This document shows, one piece after another, positions 18,322-25,958 of a stretch of 64,000 bases of DNA. The stretch is taken from the NCBI GenBank assembly GCA_023701205.1, contig JAMPXJ010000019.1, positions 19,932-83,931 on the forward strand. Reading direction: 5' to 3'. The translations under genes were made by a program, and so were the position numbers. The number at the start of each line of letters is the position of its first letter. The first letter of the stretch is position 1. The stretch is from Oligoflexia bacterium (GTDB lineage Bacteria > Bdellovibrionota > UBA1018). The notes under the pieces were generated by a model, which did no database searches, was not told the DNA's origin, and saw only the letters and a list, made by a program, of their open reading frames with translations.

Positions 18322-18392
18322 ACGGGCCACTCCCTCTCATTATCCCTGCCTGAGGCCGGCGAGTCAAAATCGACTTTCCCGGGCCGGGTCCC

Positions 18393-18420
18393 GCGCGACA
18401 CGGTTGCCTTTCCGTCGCGC
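18393..18420. other. 7-bp inverted repeat upstream of the PhnA-domain gene
   Basis: GCGCGAC at 18393-18399 and GTCGCGC at 18414-18420 form a 7-bp stem with a 14-base loop. It lies 20 bases before the PhnA-domain gene start, between divergent genes. It could be an operator or chance in GC-rich DNA. Confidence 0.3.
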
Positions 18421-18440
18421 GCGGCGTAGGTTCGCGGATC

Positions 18441-18956
18441 ATGGATATTCACGGACTTTCGGAACTCAGCTCGTTTCTTTCCACCTATTTCGCCGATGCC
18501 GATCCGGCCGCCTCGGCCGAGGCCGACCAGGAGCTGGTCCGGGGCCTCGTCTCTTCGGCGCCCGCGGACAAGCTGCACCGCGTGCTGGCGCAGGCCCGGC
18601 AGCTCCGGGATGCCCCGGAGTTCTCGCTCGAGGAATTGGGCACGCTCGCCAACCGCTGGTTCGCGGAGCTCGATGAGGCTCGCGCGTGGCTGGGCGCCGT
18701 CGTGAGCGCTCTCGAGTCGGGCGAAGCCGGCGGCGGAGCGGGTTCGGTCGCCGTGAAGGACAGCAACGGCGCGGTTCTCGCCGAAGGCGATTCGGTCACG
18801 GTGATCAAGGATCTCAAGGTCAAGGGCGGCTCGAGCGATCTCAAGCGCGGGACCCTCATCAAGAAGATCCATCTGATCGACGATCCCGAGAACATCGAAT
18901 GCCGCGTGGGCGGCAGCACGCTCGTGCTGAAGACCTGCTTCCTCAAGAAAGCCTGA
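18441..18956 (+). CDS. PhnA/YjdM C-terminal domain protein with a CdiI-like N-terminal domain
   Basis: 171 aa. The last 70 residues are a clear PhnA_C domain: VKDSNGAVLAEGDSVTVIKD, then LKVKGG, and a final LKTCFLKK. Standard PhnA/YjdM proteins carry an N-terminal zinc ribbon, but none is present here. Instead, the first 95 residues are helical (LSSFLSTYFADAD, then DQELVRGLVSS) and resemble the small CdiI-type immunity family by pattern. The PhnA name is historical, and the domain has no proven role in phosphonate use. Function is therefore unknown. The domain swap is visible in the sequence; the CdiI relation is my inference. Confidence 0.65.
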   Translation: MDIHGLSELSSFLSTYFADADPAASAEADQELVRGLVSSAPADKLHRVLAQARQLRDAPEFSLEELGTLANRWFAELDEARAWLGAVVSALESGEAGGGAGSVAVKDSNGAVLAEGDSVTVIKDLKVKGGSSDLKRGTLIKKIHLIDDPENIECRVGGSTLVLKTCFLKKA

Positions 18957-18975
18957 AGCGCCTCAGGGACGCCGC

Positions 18976-19869
18976 TCAGAACGCGAAGCCGACGACCGTG
19001 CCGAGGGTATGCATTCCGGCGTTGCTGTAGGATCCTTCCATCGCGATGCGCACTCCCACGGGGAGGATCCGGAAGGCGACCCCCGTGAATGCTTGCAGCT
19101 GATAGGCATGATAGGCGTCGGAAACCAGGGTTTGCTTCTGGGACTCGCCGAGCACGGCGATCGTGATCGGAACCTCGAGCTGGCCGGTCACCCAGTCGGC
19201 GCCGATCCCGATGTAGGGCTCGGCGAAGCTGAAGCCTTTGGAGGCGACCAGCTGCGCGCTGATCGTGCGCGTGTTGACATCCAGAAAGGCCTCGCCTGAC
19301 TCCACTCCGTCGGTCGGAATGGGGATTCCCGGCAGCCCGAGCGAGGAGGTCGCCAGGCGCGTTTCGGAGTAGCTCGCGCGCAGGGCCCAAGACGGGCCTT
19401 CGGGCGGCTCGAAAAGCGTGAACTTGATTCCCGCGCCCCAGATATAGGTGCCTTTGTAAGCCAGCCCCGCTATCCCGAGGTCGGCCGCCGGGCCCAGCCC
19501 TTTGGAGAGCTGCAACTTGACCGAGGGGAGCGCTCCCAGCGCGGAGCCATCAGAGGCGCCGCCGCCCGAGCCGCCGCTCAGCGCATCCATGAAGCCGGTA
19601 GGCAGGTGAACCAGCGTGGCTTCGAAACCCAGATCGAAGCCCGCGATCCCCCGGGGCGAGGCGCCCGCATAGGCACGATAATTCATCAGGACGCCGAAAG
19701 TCTTGAGCAGGGTTCTTGCGCTCTCCGCGGGAACGATCGAGTTCAGGTCGGGCATCGAGAACTCGGGTGCCGCGGCCCGGGCGATGGCCGGCGGCAGGGC
19801 GCCCAGAAGCTGAAGAACCAGCCACGCCGCGAGGACGGCGGGCGCGTGCTGATCGGTCGGATGCCCCAT
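18976..19869 (-). CDS. Putative outer-membrane beta-barrel protein
   Basis: 297 aa with a hydrophobic N-terminal signal segment (AWLVLQLLGALPPAIARAAA). The remainder has alternating beta-strand patterning, a Gly/Ser-rich loop (SGGSGGGASDGS) and a C-terminal phenylalanine (VVGFAF), as expected for an outer-membrane barrel of about 10-12 strands. I do not recognise the family. It is convergent to the PhnA-domain gene, with a 19-base gap, and stands alone as a transcription unit. Confidence 0.65.
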   Translation of the reverse strand: MGHPTDQHAPAVLAAWLVLQLLGALPPAIARAAAPEFSMPDLNSIVPAESARTLLKTFGVLMNYRAYAGASPRGIAGFDLGFEATLVHLPTGFMDALSGGSGGGASDGSALGALPSVKLQLSKGLGPAADLGIAGLAYKGTYIWGAGIKFTLFEPPEGPSWALRASYSETRLATSSLGLPGIPIPTDGVESGEAFLDVNTRTISAQLVASKGFSFAEPYIGIGADWVTGQLEVPITIAVLGESQKQTLVSDAYHAYQLQAFTGVAFRILPVGVRIAMEGSYSNAGMHTLGTVVGFAF

Positions 19870-19983
19870 TTCTTCCCTCGAGGCTGATTGTAACGCCGGG
19901 GGGCTTCCAGCGCGAGGAGCAGAAATTGCCTAGGGCGATTCCCGAACTTTCGGGATGGAACGGCCCGGCTCAACAAAGCCGCA

Positions 19984-20166
19984 TCAGACCGGCGGCCCGG
20001 CGCGCCTGCCGCTGACCAGCGAGGCGAGCAGGCTGATCACCGCGAGGGCGAGGAAGATATAGAGCAGCAGCTTGCCGACCTCCATCGAGAGCCCGGCGAT
20101 ATTGTTGGCTCCCAGGAACATGGCGAGCAGCCCGATGATGAAAAAGACGATGGCCGCGCGTAACAT
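19984..20166 (-). CDS. DUF1328 (YtjA-type) small membrane protein
   Basis: 60 aa with two transmembrane helices (AAIVFFIIGLLAMFLG and LLLYIFLALAVISLLASL), the length and pattern of the DUF1328 family. ATG 20166 has a clear AAGGAG site eight bases upstream; longer frames from upstream starts lack one. These small inner-membrane proteins often respond to envelope stress, but no biochemical role is known. It is divergent from the 143-aa membrane protein gene at 20244. Confidence 0.85.
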   Translation of the reverse strand: MLRAAIVFFIIGLLAMFLGANNIAGLSMEVGKLLLYIFLALAVISLLASLVSGRRAGPPV

Positions 20167-20243
20167 AGGGCTTTCTCCTTCGCAGTCAGGAAGAGCAAAC
20201 GGTGTACCGCCCCATGAAAACGGGTCGTGCAAAATAATACATC

Positions 20244-20675
20244 ATGTATATTGAAACAATGGATCTCCGTTTTCGTGCGGAGCAGGTGGTCGGGCTTCTT
20301 GCCGCACTGGAGCGGGAGCAGGGCTGCGATTCCCGAAAGGTGCCCGGCGGTTTCGACCTCCGGGTGCCCGGGTGGGATTCGCTTCCCTTCGGCGCGGGAG
20401 GCCTGTCGAGTCGGTTCTTCTGGGAGCGCGCGCAGATCCGCGTTCTCGAGGACGGAACCGCGCGCTTCCGCTGGCTCTATGGCACGCGCTTCCATCAGGC
20501 GATGCATGCGGCGCTTCTCGCGCTTTTCGCGCTCGGCGCGGGCGGCGATCCCGAGCCGGGACGCCTCGGCGGGCGATTGGCCCTTCTTGCGTTCGCGAAT
20601 CTGCTGCCGTATCTCGCGTTCCGCAGCTGGGCGGAGCTCTGGACCCGGCGGACGCTCCTGCCGCTTTTGGGCTGA
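20244..20675 (+). CDS. Hypothetical protein with C-terminal membrane segments
   Basis: 143 aa. The N-terminal 80 residues are soluble and tryptophan/arginine-rich (RFFWERAQIRVLEDG). The last 60 contain two hydrophobic helices (MHAALLALFALGAGG and LALLAFANLLPYLAF). No family is recognised. ATG 20244 or the in-frame ATG 20259 may be the start; neither has a strong ribosome-binding site. The divergent DUF1328 gene begins 78 bases upstream, so the intervening AT-rich stretch probably carries both promoters. Confidence 0.55.
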   Translation: MYIETMDLRFRAEQVVGLLAALEREQGCDSRKVPGGFDLRVPGWDSLPFGAGGLSSRFFWERAQIRVLEDGTARFRWLYGTRFHQAMHAALLALFALGAGGDPEPGRLGGRLALLAFANLLPYLAFRSWAELWTRRTLLPLLG

Positions 20676-20701
20676 GCATCGCGTTTGCAGGTCGGGCCGG
20701 C

Positions 20702-21013
20702 ATGATCGCCTGGCGTCCCTTGTTCATATCCGCCATGGCGCTCGGAGCGCTGGCGGGCTCCGGGAAGAGCGGCAATTCTCCCGATAGCGCTGAAAAGGCC
20801 GAGCGCGACGCGCGCCCCTCCGTCCCTCGTTTGCGCCAGGCGCCCGGCGTCGCGCCAGAGTCGGGGATTTCCGCCGACACGGATGCGGGGCTGGCCGCGC
20901 CGGGGAGCGGGACCTGTCTTTGCCCGTGTCCCGCGCCTTCGGAGGTCCCGCTGCCGGAATCCCGGCTCGAGCCGGAGGGAAGCCGGTTCGGGGATGAGGC
21001 GCCGCGGTCCTAG
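20702..21013 (+). CDS. Small putative exported protein
   Basis: 103 aa from ATG 20702. The N-terminus (MIAWRPLFISAMALGALAG) looks like a weak signal peptide. The rest is proline/serine/glutamate-rich and disordered, with a cysteine cluster CLCPCP. No family is recognised. Its position 26 bases after the previous gene and its signal-like start support it; the poor ribosome-binding site and low complexity argue against it. Confidence 0.4.
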   Translation: MIAWRPLFISAMALGALAGSGKSGNSPDSAEKAERDARPSVPRLRQAPGVAPESGISADTDAGLAAPGSGTCLCPCPAPSEVPLPESRLEPEGSRFGDEAPRS

Positions 21014-21057
21014 GCCGGGCGGCGGGCCATGTGTTACTCTTCGGGAAGAGGTGCCCC

Positions 21058-21543
21058 ATGCCTGCCTTGCTCGTAATTTTCGCCATGCTCGCGCTCGGGC
21101 CGCTCGCGCTGGCCGCGTCAGCGCCGCTGCCGCTCCCGATCCGGAGCGAGGATCTGAGCTTTACCTATCGTTCCAATGACGGGGAGGTCACGCTTTCCTG
21201 CCGGCACAAGCCCGCGCAACCTGGCACGCACGACTGGCGCGTGAGCTGCGGCGAGGATACGCCGCTCGCGCGCGACTACTTCGTGCACCTCCTCGTGAGG
21301 AAATACGTGACCACGGCGCGCAAGCCCGAGGTGGCCTACGAGATCCTCTACTGGGTCAGCGACCGCAATCCTCCAGGCGCCTTCAAGTTCACGAGCGCGG
21401 TTTCCTGGCTTCGCTTCGAGAGGGAAACGGACCTGCACTCGGCGTCCTTCAGCCAGTCCGTCGAGAACGATTACGCCTCGCTCGTCGTGACTCTGGGCAG
21501 CTTTGGCAGCCAGGGGATTCCGGGCAGTCGGAACGGGCGCTGA
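21058..21543 (+). CDS. Hypothetical secreted protein
   Basis: 161 aa from ATG 21058, with GGGAAGAGG seven bases upstream; a GTG at 21031 is in frame but lacks a site. The N-terminus (LLVIFAMLALGPLALAASA) is a good Sec signal peptide. The mature part is a compact, mostly beta domain of about 140 residues with two cysteines (TLSCRH and RVSCGED) that could form a disulfide in the periplasm. No family is recognised. It converges on the next gene, leaving no intergenic space. Confidence 0.6.
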   Translation: MPALLVIFAMLALGPLALAASAPLPLPIRSEDLSFTYRSNDGEVTLSCRHKPAQPGTHDWRVSCGEDTPLARDYFVHLLVRKYVTTARKPEVAYEILYWVSDRNPPGAFKFTSAVSWLRFERETDLHSASFSQSVENDYASLVVTLGSFGSQGIPGSRNGR

Positions 21544-22305
21544 TCAGTTCAGCAAAAAGCCGGTCATCACCCCGAAAAAATACCCGCCGAGCGCCGTGTC
21601 TCCCATCGAGCCGCCGGCGGTGGTGATCTCGGCGCGGAACCAAAGGGGCGCGATCATGTACTGGTAGCCCAGGCCGACGCCATACTGCGTGGCGCTTGCG
21701 GTGGATCCCGCGCCGCTCGTGGCGCTGATGCCGGCAGGGGACGAGGAGCCGCCCGGAGCGCGCGCGGCGGTCTCAGCGGTTCCGCTCAGTCCCGCAAGGG
21801 TGAGAAACGGCGAAAGCGAGAGCAGGTGATTCGGGCCGAGGCGGTAGCCCGCCGGCACGGCGAGGTCGATCGAATAGTAGGTGACCGTGCTGCCTGAGGA
21901 GCGACCCACGAGGATTCCCGGGGCGATCGCCAGCGCCGCGGAGAGGTTGCCCTGGCTCGCCGAAGCCTCGGGAGCGCCGGAGAGCTGGTACTTGAAACGC
22001 ACGCTCAGCGGCGCCATGGGCTGCAGGCGCACCCCCAGATCGATCTTCTCGCTGAGCGAGGCGACAAAGCCCAGCGCGGGGGTCACGGCCGAGCGCGCCT
22101 CAGGCTCGGGAGCATCGCCGCTCTCGGGATCGGGCGAGGAAAGAACCGGGCGTTCCACCAGGTCCGTGCCCATGAGCACGCCCGCGAGCTCCAGCCGGCC
22201 TACCCCGCCGCCCCGGGCCTCGGGGGTTTCCAAATGGCTCGCGGGTAGATTATAGTGCGCGCAACCCGAGATTCCGGTGATGATCAGCCAGGCGAGAACC
22301 CTCAT
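21544..22305 (-). CDS. Outer-membrane beta-barrel lipoprotein-like protein
   Basis: 253 aa from ATG 22305. The signal peptide ends in SGC, a lipobox-like site. The rest has beta-strand periodicity (LSVRFKYQLSG, HLLSLSPFLTLAGL, YGVGLGYQYMIAP), suggesting a small barrel or a barrel-associated lipoprotein. No family is recognised. Its start codon lies on the same CATG as the proposed start of the divergent dusC, so the two genes have no intergenic space and any promoter lies inside the other gene. Confidence 0.6.
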   Translation of the reverse strand: MRVLAWLIITGISGCAHYNLPASHLETPEARGGGVGRLELAGVLMGTDLVERPVLSSPDPESGDAPEPEARSAVTPALGFVASLSEKIDLGVRLQPMAPLSVRFKYQLSGAPEASASQGNLSAALAIAPGILVGRSSGSTVTYYSIDLAVPAGYRLGPNHLLSLSPFLTLAGLSGTAETAARAPGGSSSPAGISATSGAGSTASATQYGVGLGYQYMIAPLWFRAEITTAGGSMGDTALGGYFFGVMTGFLLN

Positions 22306-23320
22306 GTGCCCCGATTCTAACTTAAGCGACCGGACCCTGTCGAACGCTTCGCCCTGGCCCCGCAACGGGGTCCCGAGACTCGCGCTCGCGCCGATGGAAG
22401 GCGTGATCGATCCGCCGATGCGCCAGTTCCTCTCCGAAAGAGGGGGCTTCGATTACTGCGTCTCGGAGTTCGTGCGCGTGAGCCGGCTGGCGCCCCCGGC
22501 GCATGTCTTTCACCGGCAGGTGCCCGAGCTGGGTCAGGGCGCCCGCACCGCGAGTGGCATGGAGGTGCAGCTGCAGCTGCTCGGGGGTGAGCCTGAACGG
22601 ATGGCGGAGGCCGCGCTCATCGCCTGTCGCGCGGGCGCCACGGGAATCGATCTCAACTTCGGCTGTCCCGCGCCCACGGTCAACCGCCACGACGGCGGCG
22701 CGAGCCTCCTGCGCTTCCCGCGCCGGATTCGCGAGATCGTCGAGGCTGTGCGCCGCGCCGTGCCGGCAACGCTCCCGGTTTCGGCGAAGCTGCGGCTGGG
22801 CTGGGATTCGATCGAGGAAATCCACCTGAACGCCGAAATGGCCGCCCAGGGAGGGGCTTCCTGGCTCACGATCCATGGACGCACCAAGGTGCAAGGCTAT
22901 GCGCCGCCCGCCCACTGGAAGCCGATCGGCCAGGTCCGCCGGAACCTGGGCCTGCCGATCGTGGCGAACGGGGAGATCTGGACGCTCGAGGACTTCCGGC
23001 GCTGTCGCGAGGATTCCGGCTGCGAGCACTTCATGCTCGGTCGGGGGGCGCTCGCGGATCTCTCGCTCGTGCACCGGATCCGCGTGGAGCTGGGGCTGGA
23101 AGCGCGCGCGATCGAGCCTGACGAACACTCCTGGCCATCAGCGATCCGGCGGTTTGCCGAGGTGATGCACGAGCGCCGGCAGAGTCCCGCGCGCACTTTG
23201 CGCCGAGTCAAACAATGGATGGGGCTCGCCGGCTCGAAGGGAGGGGGAAACCAGGCGCTTTTTCAGGCGATCAAAAGAGCCGCTTCGCTCGAGGAGCTCC
23301 TGGGTTTTTTTGGCCCGTGA
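22304..23320 (+). CDS. dusC: tRNA-dihydrouridine synthase (DusC-like)
   Basis: 338 aa from ATG 22304; GTG 22277 and ATG 22280 are in-frame alternatives. It is a TIM-barrel flavoenzyme. Family motifs are present: LAPMEGVID near the start, the active-site cysteine in FGCPAPTVNRHDGG, KLRLGWDS, HGRTKVQGY and VANGEIW. It reduces a uridine in tRNA to dihydrouridine using FMN and NADPH. EFVRVSRL, FHRQVPEL and the wording after KLRLGWDS match the DusC subgroup, which in E. coli modifies U16. No start codon exists between 22304 and the conserved core, so the N-terminus carries about 30 extra residues. Confidence 0.88.
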   Translation: MCPDSNLSDRTLSNASPWPRNGVPRLALAPMEGVIDPPMRQFLSERGGFDYCVSEFVRVSRLAPPAHVFHRQVPELGQGARTASGMEVQLQLLGGEPERMAEAALIACRAGATGIDLNFGCPAPTVNRHDGGASLLRFPRRIREIVEAVRRAVPATLPVSAKLRLGWDSIEEIHLNAEMAAQGGASWLTIHGRTKVQGYAPPAHWKPIGQVRRNLGLPIVANGEIWTLEDFRRCREDSGCEHFMLGRGALADLSLVHRIRVELGLEARAIEPDEHSWPSAIRRFAEVMHERRQSPARTLRRVKQWMGLAGSKGGGNQALFQAIKRAASLEELLGFFGP

Positions 23321-23506
23321 AGGGTGACTCCTTTCCCATGGGCCTCTCGGCCGGGGCAACGGCCCGCCCGGGAGGGGAGGGGGAATTCCGCCAAAATCGC
23401 CGCAAATTCGGGCAGAATTCGATGATTTTCGAATATCCCGGCCTGATTTCCCGTGTTGGCCGCGATGTTGCTTAGACCAGAGACTTTGGCATCCGAGGGG
23501 GCAAGG

Positions 23507-23935
23507 ATGAATCCGGAGATCCGGCAGTACATGGTCAGTCGACCCAGGGTGGTGGAGGCGGGGATGAGCGTGATCCAGGCCTTCTCGATCATGAAGGACA
23601 CGGGCTATCACCACCTGCCGGTGGTTGAGCACGGCACGCTTGTCGGAATCATCTCCGATCGGGATATCCTCGGCGCACTGACCCCGCTTCCCAAGGAGAT
23701 CCCGAGCGTCCAAGACACCATGAGCCGCGAGCCCCTGAGCGTGAGCCAGGAGACTCCTCTCCGCGAGACCCTGGTCCAGATGGCCGCCCGAAACGAGCAT
23801 TGCGCCGTGATCCGCGATCAGGCCGAGCGCGTGGTGGGGATCTTCACCGCGCGCGACGCGCTGATCGTGCTGGCGGCATTCCTGAAATGGCAGGAGAGCG
23901 AGGGTGAAGCCGCGGCTGAGTTTTCATCAAGGTGA
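23507..23935 (+). CDS. Twin CBS-domain protein
   Basis: 142 aa from ATG 23507, with GAGGGGGCAAGG just upstream. There are two CBS motifs: residues about 5-60 (YHHLPVVEHGTLVGIISDRD) and 72-128 (CAVIRDQAERVVGIFTARD). Paired CBS domains bind adenine nucleotides or similar ligands, and as a stand-alone protein they act as energy or ligand sensors of unknown partners. It ends within the convergent ELWxxDGT gene (9-bp overlap). The 186 bases upstream hold no gene; a weak ATTCGA/TCGAAT inverted repeat lies near 23,417. Confidence 0.9.
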   Translation: MNPEIRQYMVSRPRVVEAGMSVIQAFSIMKDTGYHHLPVVEHGTLVGIISDRDILGALTPLPKEIPSVQDTMSREPLSVSQETPLRETLVQMAARNEHCAVIRDQAERVVGIFTARDALIVLAAFLKWQESEGEAAAEFSSR

Positions 23936-25348
23936 GGGGGGCAGCCTCCACAGGGATCCGCCACCGGCTAGAGAAGAAATGGCGAGAAAGGAACCATTCA
24001 GGTTGATCAGACCCGTGAGTCCTCCCTTTCCGGGGTCATGGATATCCTGAACCAGTTCCGTCCCGCCTTCAGTCCCGTCGGTGCGCCAAAGCTCCTCTCC
24101 ATGAATGCCGTCATTCGCCATGAACCAGAGAAAGCCGTTCAGCGTGAGGTGCCAATTGGTTTGGCTCTCTACCAAAATAGAGGAAATCCCGGAGCCTTCG
24201 CCCGGGTAGATATCCTTGACCAGCCGGGTCCCCGCCTCGCTTCCGTCGGTCCGCCAAAGCTCCGTGCCATGGGCTCCGTCATGAGCTGTGAAATAAAGAA
24301 CGCCATTGATGCTTGTAATCAGGAAGAGGGTGGCTGCCATGGGCGGGGTTGTTCCGGCGAAAACCTTGACAAGCGAGCTTCCCTCGGGGGTGCCATCGGT
24401 TTTCCAGAGTTCCCGATTGGAGTCCGTGGTCATTAACGTCACATAAAGCGTGGGTCCGACCTCCTGAAAGAATTCAAGATACATCCAAAAGGGGGAGTAG
24501 CTTCTTCCGGGGATGAGCAGAATGGTTCCTGAGAGAGTGCCATCGCTTTTCCAAAAGCCGCTCTGAGTGCCGAGTGTGCCACTGAAGTAGAGAGAACCGC
24601 CTGTGCTGAAGAGAGCGTCTATGGATCCTGTATAAAAATCAGCCGCGACGGTGCCGGCGCTGGTGCCATCAGTCTTCCAGAGTCGTGAAGGGGGGGCCTG
24701 GCTCACGAAGAAGAGGCTGGACTGGAATGGGATCAGGTAACTCACGTGAGAGGATCCGCTATAGAGTTTTTCCGTTCCGGCTTCAGTCCCATCGCTCTTC
24801 CACAGCTCTCTCTTGCTACTTGCATTGTACGCGGTGAACAAGAGCAGTCCGTTGAAGCTTGTCAGCCAGAGCGGCGAGGAAGAATCGGCTCCCGGGAGGA
24901 GATCCTTGACGAGGAGGGTTCCCGCTTCGGTGCCATCCGTCTTCCAAAGCTCTCTCCCCCTGAGCCCGTCGTCCGCGGTAAAGAAAATGGTTCCGTCCAC
25001 TTCGGTAAAAGACGTGGGAGTCGAACCAGCGTTGAATCCGAGCTGATTCGTGAGGGGATTGATATCCTTGATCCGGTAGGTGCCCGACGCCGTCCCATCC
25101 GATCGCCAGAGTTCGGTATTCATCTCGTCACTTCCCGACGAATAGTAGATCCCTCCTGACACCAGTCCGTTACCAATCAGGGATCCATCCAGCTGGGCCG
25201 TCTTGGCAAGCGGCCCGCTCACCGACAAGCGAGTCGGGCCGGGTTGTGTGACGCGGCCGATATACTCGAGCGAGCAGCCAGGACTTGTGAGCGCGAGCGT
25301 GCCCAGGAGAATGATGGCGGGAGCGTGAGCCCGTCGGGTTCGTGGCAT
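23927..25348 (-). CDS. ELWxxDGT-repeat lipoprotein
   Basis: 473 aa from ATG 25348, preceded by AAAGGACG. The signal peptide ends in lipobox SPGC. Eight ELW(K/R)xDGT(x)xGT-type repeats are visible, spaced about 45-55 residues apart: four read ELWKxDGT or ELWRxDGT exactly, and others drift to RLWKTDGT, GFWKSDGT and ELWRTDGS. Each repeat also has a (I/L)(F/Y)FTA strand, so a beta-propeller is likely. The family is found on bacterial surfaces; its function is not known. An outer-membrane-anchored binding protein is a reasonable guess. Confidence 0.88.
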   Translation of the reverse strand: MPRTRRAHAPAIILLGTLALTSPGCSLEYIGRVTQPGPTRLSVSGPLAKTAQLDGSLIGNGLVSGGIYYSSGSDEMNTELWRSDGTASGTYRIKDINPLTNQLGFNAGSTPTSFTEVDGTIFFTADDGLRGRELWKTDGTEAGTLLVKDLLPGADSSSPLWLTSFNGLLLFTAYNASSKRELWKSDGTEAGTEKLYSGSSHVSYLIPFQSSLFFVSQAPPSRLWKTDGTSAGTVAADFYTGSIDALFSTGGSLYFSGTLGTQSGFWKSDGTLSGTILLIPGRSYSPFWMYLEFFQEVGPTLYVTLMTTDSNRELWKTDGTPEGSSLVKVFAGTTPPMAATLFLITSINGVLYFTAHDGAHGTELWRTDGSEAGTRLVKDIYPGEGSGISSILVESQTNWHLTLNGFLWFMANDGIHGEELWRTDGTEGGTELVQDIHDPGKGGLTGLINLNGSFLAISSLAGGGSLWRLPPSP

Positions 25349-25446
25349 ACGTCCTTTGATTATCCCGCCAGAAGGGAAGGCCAGGAAGTGTGCCGCGATC
25401 GACCCTGGGTCCAGGCAGACCCGGGGCGGGACCTGCCTGAAAACGA

Positions 25447-25857
25447 TCAAGCGGCCTCGGGTGCCCGCCGTCGCTTCGAGCGCGAGGACGCCGTCCGCTC
25501 GGTTTCCTCGCCCGGAAGCCCCTGGTCCGCCTGCTCGCTTTCGTGCCCATGCGGGCTGACCGGAATGCCGTCTTCGCCCTGAAGCCCGGAGGAGTGCTCA
25601 TCGCCGCTCATCTCGTCGCCTTCGCGTCCGGGCTCCGACAGGTTCGGCTCGAAGCGGTCCAGCAGCTCGTCGGCTCCGGGATTTTTTTCGGGATTGTCCT
25701 CCGTCTTCGCGCGGCGCTCGATCGCGTCGCCGCGGAGCTCTCCGCTCTCGCACATGTCGAGCTGCTGCTCGATCGAGCCCGGCGCGCACCGTTCGGGTTC
25801 CCGATCGCCGGGATGCAGTCGCTCAGGCAGGCGGCTTTTCTTCTTTCGGGTGAGCAT
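25447..25857 (-). CDS. Hypothetical acidic, hydrophilic protein
   Basis: 136 aa from ATG 25857, which has GGAGG nine bases upstream. The product begins basic (LTRKKKSRLPERL), then is rich in Glu, Asp, Gly, Ser and Pro, and ends basic (RSKRRRAPEAA). It has no signal peptide, membrane segment or recognised domain, and is probably disordered. The strong ribosome-binding site is the main evidence that it is real. It lies between the ELWxxDGT lipoprotein and the divergent debranching-enzyme gene. Confidence 0.5.
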   Translation of the reverse strand: MLTRKKKSRLPERLHPGDREPERCAPGSIEQQLDMCESGELRGDAIERRAKTEDNPEKNPGADELLDRFEPNLSEPGREGDEMSGDEHSSGLQGEDGIPVSPHGHESEQADQGLPGEETERTASSRSKRRRAPEAA

Positions 25858-25958
25858 CGGGAGATCCTCCGGTTTCGAGCGGAGCAATTCCCATGCGCGT
25901 CGTCCGCAAAAGGGGATTTCGCGCCCGCGCTGGAGTCATCATTGCAGCCTGGAGGAAT

